Shown here in pieces: positions 6,647 to 13,480 of a stretch of DNA of 16,942 bases. Every line of letters begins with the position of its first letter. Position 1 is the first letter of the stretch. The notes below the pieces were generated by a model. It was not told where the DNA came from and did not search any database. It saw only the letters and a list, made by a program, of their open reading frames with translations. Where the stretch lies: the NCBI GenBank assembly GCA_035250485.1, contig DATFFB010000100.1, positions 1-16,942 on the forward strand, given 5' to 3'. A program made the translations under genes and the position numbers. The DNA comes from JACCTH01 sp035250485 (GTDB taxonomy: Bacteria; Actinomycetota; Acidimicrobiia; Spongiisociales; ZC4RG35).

Positions 6647-9330
6647 CCTTGGTTCACCCCTGGTGGCTGCTGGCGCTGATTCCTGCCCTTGGCATCGTCT
6701 GGGCGGTGGCTCGAAAGGGGGGAAGGGCGGTGCCCCGTCGTCAACACCGGTGGGCAGTGGTTCTCAGGCTCCTGGCTGTGTCGGCGCTGATCGTGGCCGC
6801 CGCCCAACCGATATTGACCAGAGCGGTAGACGAGAGATCGATTCTCTTCCTTCTCGATCGGTCGGCCTCCATCTCGGCCGGGGGACTCGAGGCCCAGGCC
6901 GCGTTCGTGGCCACGGCCCTTCGGGAGGCGCGGGTCGATAGCAGAACGGCGATCGCCGTTTTCGGGCGCAACACTCAGCTCGACTCCGCATTCAGGACAG
7001 GGCGCGAGCCCGGCCCTATCCGCACCATCCCCGACACCTCCGCCACTGATCTCCAAACCGCCCTCGACGCGGTGGGTTCGCTCCTTCCCACCGAAGGCTC
7101 GAGAAGGGTGGTCCTACTGACCGACCTGGTCCCCACCACCGGGGACGCTCGGGCGGCGGCGAGGCGTCTCGCAGAACAAGGGGTGGCGATCGACGTTGTG
7201 GAGCTGGACTCGGCGCGCAGCCCCGATGCATTGATCGAAAGCGTCCAGCTCCCGGCGGCGGTCAGGGAGGGTGACACCGTCGGGGTCCGGATTGTCATCC
7301 GCTCCAATCAGGCGGCGCCGGCGACTGTCGTCGTCAACACCGGCGATCAGACCCAAAGCATCGCCCTCGACCTGGTCTCCGGGCGCAACGAGATCGAAAT
7401 CGAGGTCGCCGCCGAGGGAGCCGGTTTCCTGGCGGTCGAGGCCGAGGTGGAAGCGACTTTCGACACCCGTGAAGAAAACGACGCCGCCCAGGGGATCACC
7501 CGCATCCTGGGGCCGGCCAAGGTAGCCGTGGTCGAAGGGGTGGACGGGGAGGCGGATGCACTGATCAGGGCGCTTGAGGCTGGAGGAATGGAAGTCGAGC
7601 AGAGGCAGTCGATCCCAACCGCGGAACAGCTGCTGGGCTTTGACGCCGTGGTGCTCGTGAACGTTGCCCGGCCGCAAGACTCCGAGCCGCTGGCTGCTTA
7701 TGTCGAGGACCTCGGTCGGGGCCTGGTGGTGATCGGAGGCGATCAGGCATACGGGTTGGGTGACTACCACCTCACCCCGCTCGAGTCGGTGTTGCCGGTC
7801 TCTTCAAACCCCGACGACTTGATCCGCCGCCAGCCGGTGGCGGAGGTGTTGGTGATCGACTCCTCCGGCTCGATGGGAGCCTGCCATTGCAACATGGGCG
7901 CAGCCACCGAGGGCGGGGTGGTGAAGACCGACATCGCCAAGGCCGGGGCGGAATTAGCCATCGAAGCGCTGGCCGACAGCGACCGCGTGGGAGTCCTGGC
8001 TTTTTCCTCTGGCACCGATTGGGTAATACCGCTGTCGCCCACCTCGACGGTCGGAGATCCCAGCGAGGCTCTCGGTGTGATAACGCCCTCAGGGGATACC
8101 GAGATCTCCCGCGCTCTGGAGGTGGCTCTCGAAGAACTCGAAAGTGCTCCCGAGCAGCTCCGACACATCGTGCTCTTCACCGACGGTTGGGACCCAAGCG
8201 ATGCCGATCTGCTGCCGGTGGCCCGTCGCATCGCCGACGCCGGCATCACCTTGTCGGTTTTGGGCACCGGGGAAGGCCCGGGTACGACCCTCGAGCGGAT
8301 GGCGGACCTGGGTGGAGGCCGTTACTACGCCGGCACCGATCTCGAGGCGATCCCCGAGATCTTCGTCGAAGAAACGTTGACCGTGGCCCGAAATCTGACA
8401 ACGGAAGGGACCTTCTATCCGGTTCTCGGGGCCAGCTCACCGGTGACAGCCGACCTGACCGCCTCGCCGCCACTGCTCGGATACGTCCTCACCAAGTCCA
8501 AGGGCACGGCCTCGGTCGTGATGGAAATTGGCCAGGCCGACCCCTTGCTCGCCACCTGGCAACGGGGTCTGGGCCGGGCCACGGCCTGGACATCTGACGC
8601 CACCGCCCGATGGTCGAGCCAGTGGGTCGACTGGGAGTCCTATTCGGAATTCTGGGGGCGGGTGGTTCGCGATGTTCTTCCTGCCGGACGGGATAATCCC
8701 CCGCTCACCTTTGTCGAAGATGGTCGCTTGCAGATTCAGTACAACCCAACGGGGGCGGATCTCGATGCGACGGCGGTGGCGCGAGTCCGCGCCCCCAACG
8801 GCGAGACCACGTTGGTACCGCTGTCCCGGGTCGCGAGCAACGAGTTCCGTGGCTCGGCCCCCCTGGGCCCGGCCGGGGCCTACTGGGTGGCAGTGACCCA
8901 GTCCAACCCCGACGGAACCCGCCTGACCTCCGCATCGGGTGCGGTCTCCGCTTATGAAGAGGAGTATGCGTTCCGCGAGCCCGACCCCACCCTGGGCAAC
9001 GATGTCGCCGCGCTCTCGGGCGGACGCCTCAATCCGGCTCCCGCCGAGGTCTTCGACCCCGCCCCCGTGCGAGGGCGGGCCGAGGTCTCGATCTGGCCAT
9101 GGCTGGCGGCTTTGGCCCTGGCCTTCTTCATGACCGATGTCGGCTTGCGTCGGCTAGTCCTCACTGCCGGCGACGCGGATCTTTGGCGAGAAGGAATGCA
9201 GGGCCGGCGCACCCGGGAAAGGCGGCGGATCGAGGCGGTCATGGAAGAGGCCGAGGTCACGGGTCGGCGTCCGGACGCGCTGTCGGAGTCAGAAACCCTG
9301 CAGCGTTTGATGCGGCGCAAGCGCAACTAG
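6643..9330 (+). CDS. Membrane protein with two VWA domains and a glutamine-amidotransferase-like domain
   Basis: This is an 895-residue protein. Two N-terminal membrane segments (about 6-22 and 37-56) are followed by a first VWA domain with MIDAS DRSAS (72-76). After a beta-rich section comes a class I glutamine-amidotransferase-like fold at about 287-395, with features such as VAVVEGVDGEADALIRAL and GRGLVVIGGDQAYGLGDY. No Cys-His-Glu catalytic triad is evident. A second VWA domain follows with MIDAS DSSGS (406-410), immediately followed by a Cys-His-Cys insertion (MGACHCNMG). After another beta-rich stretch, one membrane segment (about 815-835) ends in a charged cytoplasmic tail of about 60 residues. 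Similar VWA-GATase-VWA proteins occur next to MoxR/DUF58/BatA genes. It starts in an ATGA overlap and is the last gene of the operon. Binding of an extracellular ligand or protein through the MIDAS sites is inference. Confidence 0.86.
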   Translation: MTLVHPWWLLALIPALGIVWAVARKGGRAVPRRQHRWAVVLRLLAVSALIVAAAQPILTRAVDERSILFLLDRSASISAGGLEAQAAFVATALREARVDSRTAIAVFGRNTQLDSAFRTGREPGPIRTIPDTSATDLQTALDAVGSLLPTEGSRRVVLLTDLVPTTGDARAAARRLAEQGVAIDVVELDSARSPDALIESVQLPAAVREGDTVGVRIVIRSNQAAPATVVVNTGDQTQSIALDLVSGRNEIEIEVAAEGAGFLAVEAEVEATFDTREENDAAQGITRILGPAKVAVVEGVDGEADALIRALEAGGMEVEQRQSIPTAEQLLGFDAVVLVNVARPQDSEPLAAYVEDLGRGLVVIGGDQAYGLGDYHLTPLESVLPVSSNPDDLIRRQPVAEVLVIDSSGSMGACHCNMGAATEGGVVKTDIAKAGAELAIEALADSDRVGVLAFSSGTDWVIPLSPTSTVGDPSEALGVITPSGDTEISRALEVALEELESAPEQLRHIVLFTDGWDPSDADLLPVARRIADAGITLSVLGTGEGPGTTLERMADLGGGRYYAGTDLEAIPEIFVEETLTVARNLTTEGTFYPVLGASSPVTADLTASPPLLGYVLTKSKGTASVVMEIGQADPLLATWQRGLGRATAWTSDATARWSSQWVDWESYSEFWGRVVRDVLPAGRDNPPLTFVEDGRLQIQYNPTGADLDATAVARVRAPNGETTLVPLSRVASNEFRGSAPLGPAGAYWVAVTQSNPDGTRLTSASGAVSAYEEEYAFREPDPTLGNDVAALSGGRLNPAPAEVFDPAPVRGRAEVSIWPWLAALALAFFMTDVGLRRLVLTAGDADLWREGMQGRRTRERRRIEAVMEEAEVTGRRPDALSESETLQRLMRRKRN

Positions 9331-9372
9331 CGCGCGCTGCGGTCGTTGTCGTTTTTCGCGAGTCCCCCGCTG

Positions 9373-9384
9373 TAGCCTGCGCGC
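9373..9384 (+). promoter_or_regulatory. Predicted leaderless promoter (-10 TAGCCT) of the AI-2E family gene
   Basis: TAGCCT at 9373-9378 fits the TAnnnT -10 consensus and has TG immediately upstream. Six bases separate it from GTG 9385, so transcription would begin at or next to the start codon. The TAG is also an in-frame stop four codons before the start, so GTG is the earliest possible start. No ribosome binding site is visible. A TTGTCG at 9346-9351 is 21 bases upstream of the box, too far for a confident -35. The 54-base gap 9331-9384 shows no clear terminator. Confidence 0.55.
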
Positions 9385-10470
9385 GTGGTCGACCTCCCCA
9401 ATCGCAAACGTCCCCCGGAATGGCTTCCGCGGGGGGTGGCGGTCACCCTGGCGGTGGTCCTCGCGGCCATCGCCATCCTCTGGATCCTCTACCAGCTGCG
9501 CTCGATCCTCTACATCCTCTTTCTGTCGGTTTTTGTCGCCATCGCCCTCGAGCCCGCCGTGCAAGCACTGGTCAAGCGGGGCTGGAAACGACGAACCGCG
9601 ACCTTGGTGGTGTTCCTGCTCTCGCTGGTTCTCTTCGCGGGCTTCATTGGCTCGCTGGTTCCGGTACTCGTCACTCAGGCCTCGAACCTCATCGAGCGCG
9701 TCCCCGAGTATCTGGCGTCGCTCAGCAATTTCACCGAGCGCTTTGGGATCGACCTCGACACCCCGGACTTGGGCGAAGGCTTCGAGGACCTCGGCAGCCT
9801 CATCGAAGAGTACGGATCGCAGGTAGCGGGCGGCGTGCTGGCAGTTGGCAACACCGTGTTCGGCCTCATCTTCCAATTGGCGACGGTGGCTCTTTTCTCG
9901 TACTACCTCCTGGCCGAAGGTCCGGCGTGGCGCCGTCTCCTCCTCTCGACCCTGCCGCCCAAGCGTCAGCAGTACGTCCTCGATACTTGGGAGACGGCCG
10001 TCGAGCGGACCGGACGCTACGCCTACTCCCGGGCGCTTCTCGCGGTGGCGGCCACGATTTTCACCTGGATCGTCCTGGCGGCGCTCCAAGTGCCGTCGGC
10101 CTTTCCCCTCGCGATCTGGATGGGCGTCCTCTCTCAGTTCATCCCGGTGATCGGAACCTACATCGGCATGGTCCTCCCCGCCCTCGCCGCCCTCTCGGTC
10201 AGCCCCCTCACCGCCTTGTGGGTGGTGATCGCCATGATCGTGTACCAGCAGCTTGAGAACTACGTCATCGCCCCCCGCGTGACCAGCAGGACGATGGACA
10301 TCCACCCCGCGGTCTCCATCGGCGCCGTCATCGCCGGAGCCAGCCTGCTCGGTGGCGTCGGGGCCATCCTGGCTCTGCCGGTCACCGCCATCGTCCAGGC
10401 CCTGGTATCTAGCGCCTGGGCCCGCCACGACGTGATCGAGGCGTTCGAGGACGAAGCAAAAACCGTTTGA
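9385..10470 (+). CDS. AI-2E family (PerM-like) transporter
   Basis: This 361-residue protein has the usual length and layout of the AI-2E/PerM family. An early pair of membrane segments (about 17-60) is followed by LEPAVQALVKRGWKRRTATL. A long soluble section follows (about 95-150: NLIERVPEYLASLSNF...), then the C-terminal membrane block. There, PVIGTYIGMVLPALAALS, YQQLENYVIAPRV and HPAVSIGAVIAGASLLGGVGAILALP are strongly family-typical. Members have been linked to export of autoinducer-2 or to Na+/H+ exchange, so the substrate cannot be assigned from family alone. The GTG start is fixed by an in-frame TAG 12 bases upstream. The gene stands apart from the preceding operon by 54 bases and has its own -10 box. 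Long frames overlapping it on both strands are shadows. Confidence 0.9.
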   Translation: MVDLPNRKRPPEWLPRGVAVTLAVVLAAIAILWILYQLRSILYILFLSVFVAIALEPAVQALVKRGWKRRTATLVVFLLSLVLFAGFIGSLVPVLVTQASNLIERVPEYLASLSNFTERFGIDLDTPDLGEGFEDLGSLIEEYGSQVAGGVLAVGNTVFGLIFQLATVALFSYYLLAEGPAWRRLLLSTLPPKRQQYVLDTWETAVERTGRYAYSRALLAVAATIFTWIVLAALQVPSAFPLAIWMGVLSQFIPVIGTYIGMVLPALAALSVSPLTALWVVIAMIVYQQLENYVIAPRVTSRTMDIHPAVSIGAVIAGASLLGGVGAILALPVTAIVQALVSSAWARHDVIEAFEDEAKTV

Positions 10471-10500
10471 TATCTGGGGCCAGAAGGTCGAAGTCTTACC

Positions 10501-11364
10501 ATGCCGTCGCTTAGGTCCGAAGTTGCCATGACCACCCTCTCTGATGAGCCGCGCCCGGGAAATAACCCGTCGCTACTGATCAATTCGGCCCTTTGCTCGA
10601 CCATCGGCATCGTCATCGCGGTGCTGGCCGATTCCCTCGGACGCCTGGTGCTGGGGTTCCTGCTCGATCGCGGCCCGGTCCTCTATCACGACCGTGTGGT
10701 GTTCACGGCCGGCGACAATCCACTGGCGTTGGCCGGAGGAGCTCTGGCGGCGTTGATCGCCGGGGGTGCCTTTCTGGCCCTGTATCCGGGGAGTAGGCGG
10801 CACGATCCGTCCCGGCTCTGCGTCCTCTGGCTGATCCTCCATAGCTTCCGACAGGGATTCGTCCCCATGGCCCAGGCGGGAATCGACCCCGATTCCGACC
10901 TCGCTCTGGCGTTGGCCCATTTCGATTTGCCGGCGGGGATCAATGTCGTGGTGGGCGTGGCCGGGGCGATCGGCTTGCTCCTCGTTTCGCTGGCGGCGGC
11001 GCCAGCCTTCCTGGCGTTTGCCACCAGCCGGCGCGAGATCTCGACCCCGTCACGCCGGGTGGCGTTTGTCGCCAAGATCGCGGTGATCGCGGGTCTGGCG
11101 GGCGCACTGCTGGCCGTGATCTATTTCCTGCCCGACTCGGGCGCGGGACTCATCTCGGCTTTGCCCCTCTACGGCCTTTTCACCGTGGCCACCCTGCTGG
11201 CCGCACCTGGCAGCAAGTCGGTCGATCCCGATCAAGGGGCCACAGCCCAGCGCTTCAGCTGGGGACTATTGGTGGCGGTGATAATCCTTTTCGTACTCTT
11301 CCGGTTTGCCCTCAGCCGCGGGATCCCGATCCCCCCGGACGCGCAGACCTTCTTCGTCACCTGA
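10501..11364 (+). CDS. Multi-pass membrane protein of unknown function
   Basis: I do not recognise the family. The 287-residue product has about six hydrophobic segments, near residues 30-55, 75-97, 140-168, 183-205, 213-235 and 252-270. Loops are short, including one with HDPSRLCVLWLILHSFRQGF (about 100-119) and the acidic GIDPDSD. The N-terminal 25 residues are polar. The start is uncertain: ATG 10501 gives MPSLRSEVAM, while ATG 10528 (residue 10) would give MTTLSDEPRPG. Neither has a convincing ribosome binding site. AGAAGG lies 13 bases before the first, and TTAGGT (10511-10516) could be a -10 box for a short-leader transcript from the second. The 30-base gap after the transporter gene suggests possible co-transcription. 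The stop TGA abuts the mogA -10 box. Confidence 0.72.
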   Translation: MPSLRSEVAMTTLSDEPRPGNNPSLLINSALCSTIGIVIAVLADSLGRLVLGFLLDRGPVLYHDRVVFTAGDNPLALAGGALAALIAGGAFLALYPGSRRHDPSRLCVLWLILHSFRQGFVPMAQAGIDPDSDLALALAHFDLPAGINVVVGVAGAIGLLLVSLAAAPAFLAFATSRREISTPSRRVAFVAKIAVIAGLAGALLAVIYFLPDSGAGLISALPLYGLFTVATLLAAPGSKSVDPDQGATAQRFSWGLLVAVIILFVLFRFALSRGIPIPPDAQTFFVT

Positions 11365-11377
11365 GATACTTGTTCCC
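11362..11377 (+). promoter_or_regulatory. Predicted leaderless promoter (-10 GATACT) of the mogA-like gene
   Basis: GATACT (11365-11370) matches four of six bases of TATAAT. It is directly preceded by TGA, the stop codon of the upstream gene, which also supplies a TGn extended -10. Seven bases (TGTTCCC) separate it from GTG 11378. This supports GTG 11378 as the true start even though the frame is open further upstream to 11306. There is no ribosome binding site. Confidence 0.45.
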
Positions 11378-11848
11378 GTGAAAGCCGCGGTGGTGACCGT
11401 CTCCGATGGTGTCGCCGCCGGGTCGAGGATTGATGAGTCAGGAGACATCCTCGCCGCCGCCCTGGAGGCGGCCGGTTATGAGGTCATCGCTCGCAGGGTC
11501 GTTCCCGATGAACGGGAGCTGATTTCCGACGCTCTGGTGGAGCTCGCACAGGAAGCACGGTTGGTGGTGACGACAGGCGGCACCGGATTTGGTCCCCGGG
11601 ATGTCACGCCGGAGGCGACCAACGCCATCATCGATCGGGTCGCCCCGGGCCTGGTGCACCTGCTCTTCGCGCGCGGCCTCGAATCGACTCCGATGGCTGT
11701 CCTCTCGCGGGCGGTGGTGGGCAACCGTGGCGACACTTTGATAGTCAATCTGCCGGGGAGTCCCCGTGCCGTCGAGGAAGGATTCGCCTCCCTGGTGCCA
11801 GTGCTCCCTCATGCCCTCGAGCTTCTGGCGGGAAACACCAGCCACTAA
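11378..11848 (+). CDS. mogA: Molybdenum cofactor biosynthesis protein, MogA/MoaB family
   Basis: This 156-residue single-domain protein matches the small MogA/MoaB fold. It begins with VKAAVVTVSDG, the normal N-terminus of the family. TTGGTGFGPRDVTPEAT (65-81) is the molybdopterin-binding signature. AVVGNRGDTLIVNLPGSPRAVEEGF (112-136) is the second conserved segment. Such proteins bind molybdopterin and, for MogA, adenylylate it before molybdate insertion; the reaction is cytoplasmic. Sequence alone does not separate MogA from MoaB activity. I chose GTG 11378 because the extra upstream residues (MPSAAGSRSPRTRR...) are low-complexity and absent from the family, and a -10 box sits just upstream. 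An XdhC-family and a CoxG-like gene follow, so this cofactor step is grouped with molybdenum hydroxylase assembly. Confidence 0.88.
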   Translation: MKAAVVTVSDGVAAGSRIDESGDILAAALEAAGYEVIARRVVPDERELISDALVELAQEARLVVTTGGTGFGPRDVTPEATNAIIDRVAPGLVHLLFARGLESTPMAVLSRAVVGNRGDTLIVNLPGSPRAVEEGFASLVPVLPHALELLAGNTSH

Positions 11849-11857
11849 CTTGGGGCG
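11846..11857 (+). promoter_or_regulatory. Predicted leaderless promoter (-10 TAACTT) of the xdhC-like gene, made from the mogA stop codon
   Basis: TAACTT (11846-11851) fits TAnnnT, and its first three bases are the mogA stop codon. Six bases (GGGGCG) separate it from GTG 11858. The stop is in frame with the downstream gene, so GTG 11858 is the first possible start. The G-rich spacer could be read as a weak ribosome binding site, but it abuts the start codon. Confidence 0.5.
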
Positions 11858-12904
11858 GTGGCCGACCAGGTCCTGAACACCATTCCGGAATGGAGACGCC
11901 GTCAGATCGATTTCGTGCTGGCGACGGTCGTCGGGGTACGAGGCTCGACCTATCGCGGTCTGGGAGCCCGCCAGCTCATCTCGAGCGACGGATCGATGGT
12001 GGGGACAGTCTCTGGGGGTTGTCTCGACAACGAATTGATCGACATTGCCGGAGTGATGAGTGAGGACGATCCCGCCCGGTTGGTCGAGTTCGATCTCACC
12101 GCCGATGACGAGGCGGTGTGGGGGTGGGGGATCGGCTGCAATGGGGTGACGGAACTTCTCATGGAGTCGGCCCGAGCCGCGCAAGCGCTGAGCGAGTTGA
12201 TCGACTCGGGACCGGGCGGGGTCCTACACACCCTGAGCGGTCCTGAGGTCGGCACCCATCTCGGGGTCGAAGTAGGCGATCAAACCTGGGGCGCCGAGCT
12301 GGCCGACGCCCGGCGCGAAGGACGCCATCGCCGGCTCCACCGGGGTGGGGTCAACTACCTGCTCGAGGTGGTCTCAGGGCGAAGTCGGCTGATCGTCTGC
12401 GGGGCCGGTCACGACGCGGTTCCGCTAGTTCGCTTGGGCAAGGAGCTCGGTTTCGAAACCACGGTGGTAGACGACCGCCGGGCTTTCCTCACCCACGAGA
12501 GATTTCCCGAGGCCGATCGTCTAGTCCAGTGCGCTCCTGCCGACCTAACCAGCCATGTCGATGTCGACGATGGCGCCTACTTCGTCATCATGTCACACAA
12601 CTATCTCCGCGACGTCGACTATCTCGGCTCCCTTATCGGGGCCGGGGCCGCATATATCGGCTGTCTCGGACCCGGCGAACGATTGGAGCGGATGTTGAAA
12701 GACCTCTCCGCCCGGGGCATCGAGCCAGCCGACACCGAGCGCATCTTTGGGCCCGCCGGGCTCGACCTCGGGGCAGATGGGCCGACCGAAATCGCATGGG
12801 CGATACTCTCGGAGATCCTCACCGTGCGCCGTCAACGCCGCGGTGGGTTCCTGGTCGAGAAGAAAGGACCGCAGAACTGGCGACCCCGGAGCTGGCGAAA
12901 TTAG
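11858..12904 (+). CDS. xdhC: XdhC/CoxI family molybdenum hydroxylase accessory protein
   Basis: This 348-residue protein has both XdhC-family domains. The N-terminal part has GVRGSTYRGLGARQL (26-40, family form 'GS.pr..Ga.m'), GTVSGGCLDNEL (49-60, with the conserved Cys 55) and GWGIGCNG. The C-terminal part has a Rossmann-like core, RLIVCGAGHDAVPLVRLGKELGF (from about 175), followed by VVDDR, then IGCLGPGERLERMLKDL. XdhC proteins bind molybdenum cofactor, promote its sulfuration and hand it to xanthine dehydrogenase-type enzymes; CoxI/CoxF relatives serve CO dehydrogenase. The gene lies 9 bases after mogA and 9 bases before a coxG-like gene, supporting a role in maturing a molybdenum hydroxylase. 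Which enzyme is unknown because no catalytic subunit is in the window. Confidence 0.9.
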   Translation: MADQVLNTIPEWRRRQIDFVLATVVGVRGSTYRGLGARQLISSDGSMVGTVSGGCLDNELIDIAGVMSEDDPARLVEFDLTADDEAVWGWGIGCNGVTELLMESARAAQALSELIDSGPGGVLHTLSGPEVGTHLGVEVGDQTWGAELADARREGRHRRLHRGGVNYLLEVVSGRSRLIVCGAGHDAVPLVRLGKELGFETTVVDDRRAFLTHERFPEADRLVQCAPADLTSHVDVDDGAYFVIMSHNYLRDVDYLGSLIGAGAAYIGCLGPGERLERMLKDLSARGIEPADTERIFGPAGLDLGADGPTEIAWAILSEILTVRRQRRGGFLVEKKGPQNWRPRSWRN

Positions 12905-12913
12905 GTTGAGCCG
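12902..12913 (+). promoter_or_regulatory. Predicted leaderless promoter (-10 TAGGTT) of the coxG-like gene, made from the xdhC stop codon
   Basis: TAGGTT (12902-12907) fits TAnnnT, and its first three bases are the xdhC stop. Six bases (GAGCCG) precede ATG 12914. The geometry is identical to the box before xdhC. AGGTTGAG could alternatively act as a weak ribosome binding site, so the call is not certain. Confidence 0.45.
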
Positions 12914-13474
12914 ATGCAGATAACCCACTCCTTCGACGTGGCTCGACCGCTGCGCGCAGTGTGGGACCAATTCCAAGACGTGCCCTCGGTTGCCCAATGC
13001 CTCCCGGGGGCGACCTTGGAGGAGAGCAAGGGCGACGGCGTCTACGAGGGGAAGATCTCTGTCAAGCTCGGCCCGATTTCTGCCACTTTCGAAGGTGAGG
13101 CCAAGATCTCCGCTGACCCGGCCAACCACACCGCGTTGATCGACGGCAAGGGAGTCGACCGGAGAGGTGGGAGCCGCGGCCAGGTGAAGGTCAACTATGC
13201 GTTGACCGAGAAGGAAGCCGCGGCGACCCATGTGAGGATCGACGCGGATATCAGCCTCGCCGGCCCCGCGGCTCAGTTCGGCCGCACCGGCCTCATCAAC
13301 GAGATGAGTCGCCGCCTCATCTCAGATTTTGTCGGGTGCCTGGAGCAGAAGATGGCGGCGCCGAGCGAGGAGGTGGCCGCCTCCATCGAGGCAGGTGAGG
13401 TGAAGCCCTTTCGGCTCTTCTGGTCGAGCCTCGTCTCCTGGCTGAGGAGCCTGTTCGGCAAGAAATCGAGCTGA
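12914..13474 (+). CDS. coxG: CoxG-like SRPBCC family protein (CO dehydrogenase subunit G family)
   Basis: This 186-residue protein has the CoxG/SRPBCC layout. Its start, MQITHSFDVARPLRAVWDQF, is followed by DVPSVAQCLPGATLEE (family form 'D...va.clPGa...'). YEGKISVKLGPISATFEGEAKI comes next, and the fold ends with LAGPAAQFGRTGLINEMSRRLISDF and CLEQKM. The C-terminal 25 residues (PFRLFWSSLVSWLRSLFGKKSS) are aromatic, amphipathic and basic at the end. This fits a membrane-association tail as proposed for CoxG, which helps dock CO dehydrogenase at the membrane. It follows xdhC by 9 bases and precedes the cupredoxin/beta-helix gene by 6. CoxG-like proteins also accompany other molybdenum hydroxylases, so the symbol names the family rather than proving CO oxidation. 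Confidence 0.88.
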   Translation: MQITHSFDVARPLRAVWDQFQDVPSVAQCLPGATLEESKGDGVYEGKISVKLGPISATFEGEAKISADPANHTALIDGKGVDRRGGSRGQVKVNYALTEKEAAATHVRIDADISLAGPAAQFGRTGLINEMSRRLISDFVGCLEQKMAAPSEEVAASIEAGEVKPFRLFWSSLVSWLRSLFGKKSS

Positions 13475-13480
13475 CGCCCG

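Noticed and set aside
9329..9356. Possible terminator after the VWA operon: AGCGCGCGCT followed by a run of five T
   Set aside because: The palindrome has no loop and the T-run is 13 bases away, so it does not make a convincing intrinsic terminator.
9099..10428. Long frames overlapping the AI-2E transporter gene (385 residues on +, 379 on -)
   Set aside because: The transporter frame has strong family motifs throughout. The overlapping frames give Arg/Pro/Gly/Asp-rich products without motifs.
11306..11377. N-terminal extension of the MogA-like protein from 11306
   Set aside because: It overlaps the preceding membrane protein gene and gives a Ser/Arg/Pro-rich leader not expected for the family. 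The family N-terminus begins at 11378.
13469..13480. A leaderless -10 box before the beta-helix gene
   Set aside because: The hexamer 12 bases upstream of ATG 13481 is AGCTGA, which does not resemble TAnnnT. The gene is more likely read with coxG.
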